44,832 nucleotides of DNA from the NCBI GenBank assembly GCA_937873385.1, contig CALMYC010000130.1, positions 1-44,832 on the forward strand. Reading direction: 5' to 3'. The translations under genes were made by a program, and so were the position numbers. The DNA comes from an uncultured Flavobacteriales bacterium. Lineage in GTDB: Bacteria > Bacteroidota > Bacteroidia > Flavobacteriales_F > PHOS-HE28. The notes beneath the pieces were generated by a model. That model made no database searches and was not told the DNA's origin. It saw only the letters and a list, made by a program, of their open reading frames with translations. The number at the start of each line of letters is the position of its first letter. Positions within the stretch are counted from its first letter, which is position 1. Of this stretch, positions 42,820 to 44,832 are shown piece after piece.

Positions 42820-44688
42820 ATGAATTGCCTCTCCGTCGAGCGCCTCGCCAAACGCTACGGCCCCCGCCAGTTGTTCAAGGACATTTCCTTCGGTCTCGAA
42901 AAAGGCCAGAAAACCGCCATCGTGGCCCGGAACGGCACTGGCAAAAGCACGCTTCTGAAATGCATCGCCGGGCTGGAGACGCCGGACGAGGGCATCATCA
43001 GCTTCAACAAGGGCCTGCGCGTGGGCTATTTGGACCAGAACGTGGAGATGACGGCAACGCACTCCCTGGTGGACGAAATGCTGGAACGCGATGACCCCGT
43101 TACCAACGCGATCCGCGCCTACGAACATGCCGTGGCGCAGAACCTGGATGGTGAAGCGCTCCACGCCGCCATTGAACGCATGACCGAGCTGGAGGCCTGG
43201 GACCACGAGGCCCGCGTGAAACGGCTGCTGTTCCAATTTGGGCTGCGCGACCTGGAGCAGCCGGTGAACACGCTCAGTGGCGGCCAGCAGAAACGACTGG
43301 CGATGGCCAAGGTGCTCATTGACATGCCGGATGTGCTGATCATGGACGAACCCACCAACCACCTGGACCTGCACATGATCGAGCAGCTGGAAACGGAGCT
43401 GTCCGCACCGAACGTCACACTGCTGCTGGTCACGCACGACAGGTACTTTCTGGACAACGTCTGCGACGAGATCATTGAGATGGAGTTCGGCGAGTTCACC
43501 CGCTTCAAAGGGAACTACAGCTACTACGTGGAAAAGAAGGCCGAACTGGAGGAAGTGAGAAATGCCACCCAGCACCACCTCCGGGGCTTCATGCGCAGTG
43601 AGCTGGAATGGGTGCGCAAGATGCCGCGCGCACGGGGCACCAAGAGCAAGAGCCGCCTGCAGGCCTTTGACACGCTGAAGGAACTGGCCATGCGCGATTT
43701 CGACCACGGCCAGGTGAGCATCGACATTCAAAGCACCCGCCTCGGCGGCAAGGTGATCGAGGCCCGCAACCTCACCAAGAGCTTTGGCGACAAGAAGATC
43801 GTGGAGCACTTCAACTACAGCCTCAAGGCCGGCGACCGCATCGGCATCGTGGGCCCCAACGGCATCGGGAAAAGCACCTTCATCGACCTGCTCACCAAAA
43901 GGTCCGAGCCCGATGCCGGCAAGGTCACCATCGGCGATACGGTGGTGCTCAGCGTGTTCGGCCAACAGGGCTTGCAGCTGACCGAGGACAAGCGCATCAT
44001 CGAGGTGGTGCGCGAGATCGCCGAGGTGATCCCCCTGAGCAAGGGCAAGACCCTCACCGCCGCCCAGCTGCTGGAGCGTTTCCTCTTCGACAAGGAAAAG
44101 CAGTACCAGTACGTCAGCACCCTCAGCGGCGGTGAAAGGCGGCGCCTGCACCTGTGCACGGTGCTGATGAAAAACCCCAACGTGCTGGTGCTGGACGAAC
44201 CCACGAACGACCTGGACATCCCCACGCTCAATGCCCTGGAGGATTTTCTCACCGACCTCAACATCTGCCTGCTGATCGTCAGCCATGACCGTTTCTTCAT
44301 GGACAAGCTCTGCACCAAACTGCTGGTGTTTGAGGGCAACGGCGTGATCAAGGAGTGGATCCACAGCTACACCGAGCTGCGGGAATACCAAAAGGAACTC
44401 GCGGCGCGCCCCTCCAAAAAATTGGAGGTTGCCACGGAAACCGCACCCCAAAAAAAGGCTTTCGGCAAGATGACCTATGCCGAGCGGAACGAGCTGAAGA
44501 AACTGGACAAGGAGATGCCCGCGCTGGAGAAGAAAAAGGAGGAGATCGCCGCGGAAATGGTGGCAAAGTCAGCGGACCACCACGCCATCATGGAGCTTTC
44601 AATCGAGCTTGAAAAGGCCACGGCCCAACTGGACCGCATGGGCGACCGCTGGCTTGAACTGATGGAGAAGCAGGAGACCGAAGGATAG
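42820..44688 (+). CDS. ABC-F family ATPase (Uup-like)
   Basis: 622 aa with two ATPase domains and no membrane part. Domain 1: Walker A ARNGTGKST (Lys42), LSGGQQKR, Walker B LIMDEPTNHLD. The linker (about 240-300) includes EKKAELEEVRNATQHHL. Domain 2: GPNGIGKST, LSGGERRR and LVLDEPTNDLD. A C-terminal lysine-rich coiled coil (about 545-620, KMTYAERNELKKLDKEMPAL) matches Uup_C. ABC-F proteins act on ribosomes; Uup-like ones also touch DNA transposition and ribosome assembly. The first Walker A has Ala where Gly is normal. It is preceded by a palindromic heptamer repeat and a weak leader hairpin. Confidence 0.92.
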   Translation: MNCLSVERLAKRYGPRQLFKDISFGLEKGQKTAIVARNGTGKSTLLKCIAGLETPDEGIISFNKGLRVGYLDQNVEMTATHSLVDEMLERDDPVTNAIRAYEHAVAQNLDGEALHAAIERMTELEAWDHEARVKRLLFQFGLRDLEQPVNTLSGGQQKRLAMAKVLIDMPDVLIMDEPTNHLDLHMIEQLETELSAPNVTLLLVTHDRYFLDNVCDEIIEMEFGEFTRFKGNYSYYVEKKAELEEVRNATQHHLRGFMRSELEWVRKMPRARGTKSKSRLQAFDTLKELAMRDFDHGQVSIDIQSTRLGGKVIEARNLTKSFGDKKIVEHFNYSLKAGDRIGIVGPNGIGKSTFIDLLTKRSEPDAGKVTIGDTVVLSVFGQQGLQLTEDKRIIEVVREIAEVIPLSKGKTLTAAQLLERFLFDKEKQYQYVSTLSGGERRRLHLCTVLMKNPNVLVLDEPTNDLDIPTLNALEDFLTDLNICLLIVSHDRFFMDKLCTKLLVFEGNGVIKEWIHSYTELREYQKELAARPSKKLEVATETAPQKKAFGKMTYAERNELKKLDKEMPALEKKKEEIAAEMVAKSADHHAIMELSIELEKATAQLDRMGDRWLELMEKQETEG

Positions 44689-44832
44689 TTCGTGGTTCGC
44701 AGGGTGAAGGGTGTGGAGCGCAGTTCCAAGGTCGTACGGCAGTTGCTTGGTCCATGCTCCGCTACGAACCACGTCCATTCATCGCTTCCTCCGCGTCAAA
44801 CGCTAGGATAGTTCGTGGTTCGCAGGGTGAAG
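44682..44832. repeat. 28-bp direct repeat at contig end, period 123
   Basis: The 28 bases at 44682-44709 recur exactly at 44805-44832, where the sequence stops. Between them lies an imperfect palindrome: CGTGGTTCG at 44691 pairs with CGAACCACG at 44764, and GGAGC pairs with GCTCC. The first copy begins inside the ABC-F stop region. A tandem repeat that broke the assembly is likely. Confidence 0.8.

Noticed and set aside
42814-44451. 545-codon open frame antisense to the ABC-F gene
   Set aside because: Same reason: mirrored codons of a highly conserved gene.

Overview
The window reads as a GC-rich member of the Bacteroidota, probably a Flavobacteriales-like lineage (inference). The support is the presence of type IX secretion (T9SS) C-terminal sorting domains, DUF3822-rsmD-coaD and NUDIX/pyrE gene neighbourhoods, SMUG2 and DUF2490 families, few Shine-Dalgarno sites, and several promoters resembling the Bacteroidota -7 box TAnnTTTG. 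I see no rRNA, tRNA, CRISPR array or insertion sequence.

Region 1 (1-6161, minus strand) holds two tandem paralogues of a secreted gingipain-fold-like protein. The downstream copy runs off the window into a suspicious G-homopolymer edge. The upstream copy (1628 aa) carries two families of cysteine/aspartate-rich repeats, thrombospondin type 3 repeats and a T9SS sorting domain. Region 2 (6463-17712, plus strand) is a compact natural-product cluster: an A-PCP-KS-AT-ACP-aminotransferase megasynthase, a C-A-PCP-TE megasynthase and an Sfp-type phosphopantetheinyl transferase. These suffice on paper to make a small molecule from one amino acid, one malonate unit transaminated at the beta position, and a second amino acid (valine code). 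The first megasynthase gene contains two near-perfect palindromes translated in frame.

Region 3 (17819-20401) has a lipoprotein gene preceded by four copies of a 7-bp repeat that may switch its reading frame, and a T9SS cargo gene. Region 4 (20420-30227) is mostly housekeeping: a RecD-like helicase, DUF3822, rsmD, coaD, a thioredoxin-fold protein, a NUDIX gene and pyrE with overlapping divergent start codons, an SRPBCC protein, an ABC exporter, a small secreted protein and rsmG. Region 5 (30329-37547) carries an ECF sigma factor, a glycosyltransferase, tgt, an LptF/LptG permease, a rhodanese lipoprotein, an epimerase, a PAPS-reductase-family protein and SMUG2. Region 6 (37554-44688) has small secreted proteins, a long-chain acyl-CoA synthetase, a lipoprotein/DUF2490/SCO1 run, DUF488 and an ABC-F ATPase.

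Two themes run across the window. Heptanucleotide repeats recur between genes (17823, 33313, 42070, 42704). Several genes have a TTTG box only 4-6 bases before the ATG, suggesting leaderless or very short-leader transcripts. Many neighbouring genes overlap as ATGA, GTGA or TTGA, which implies translational coupling. All protein calls are from reading motifs; no database search was run.
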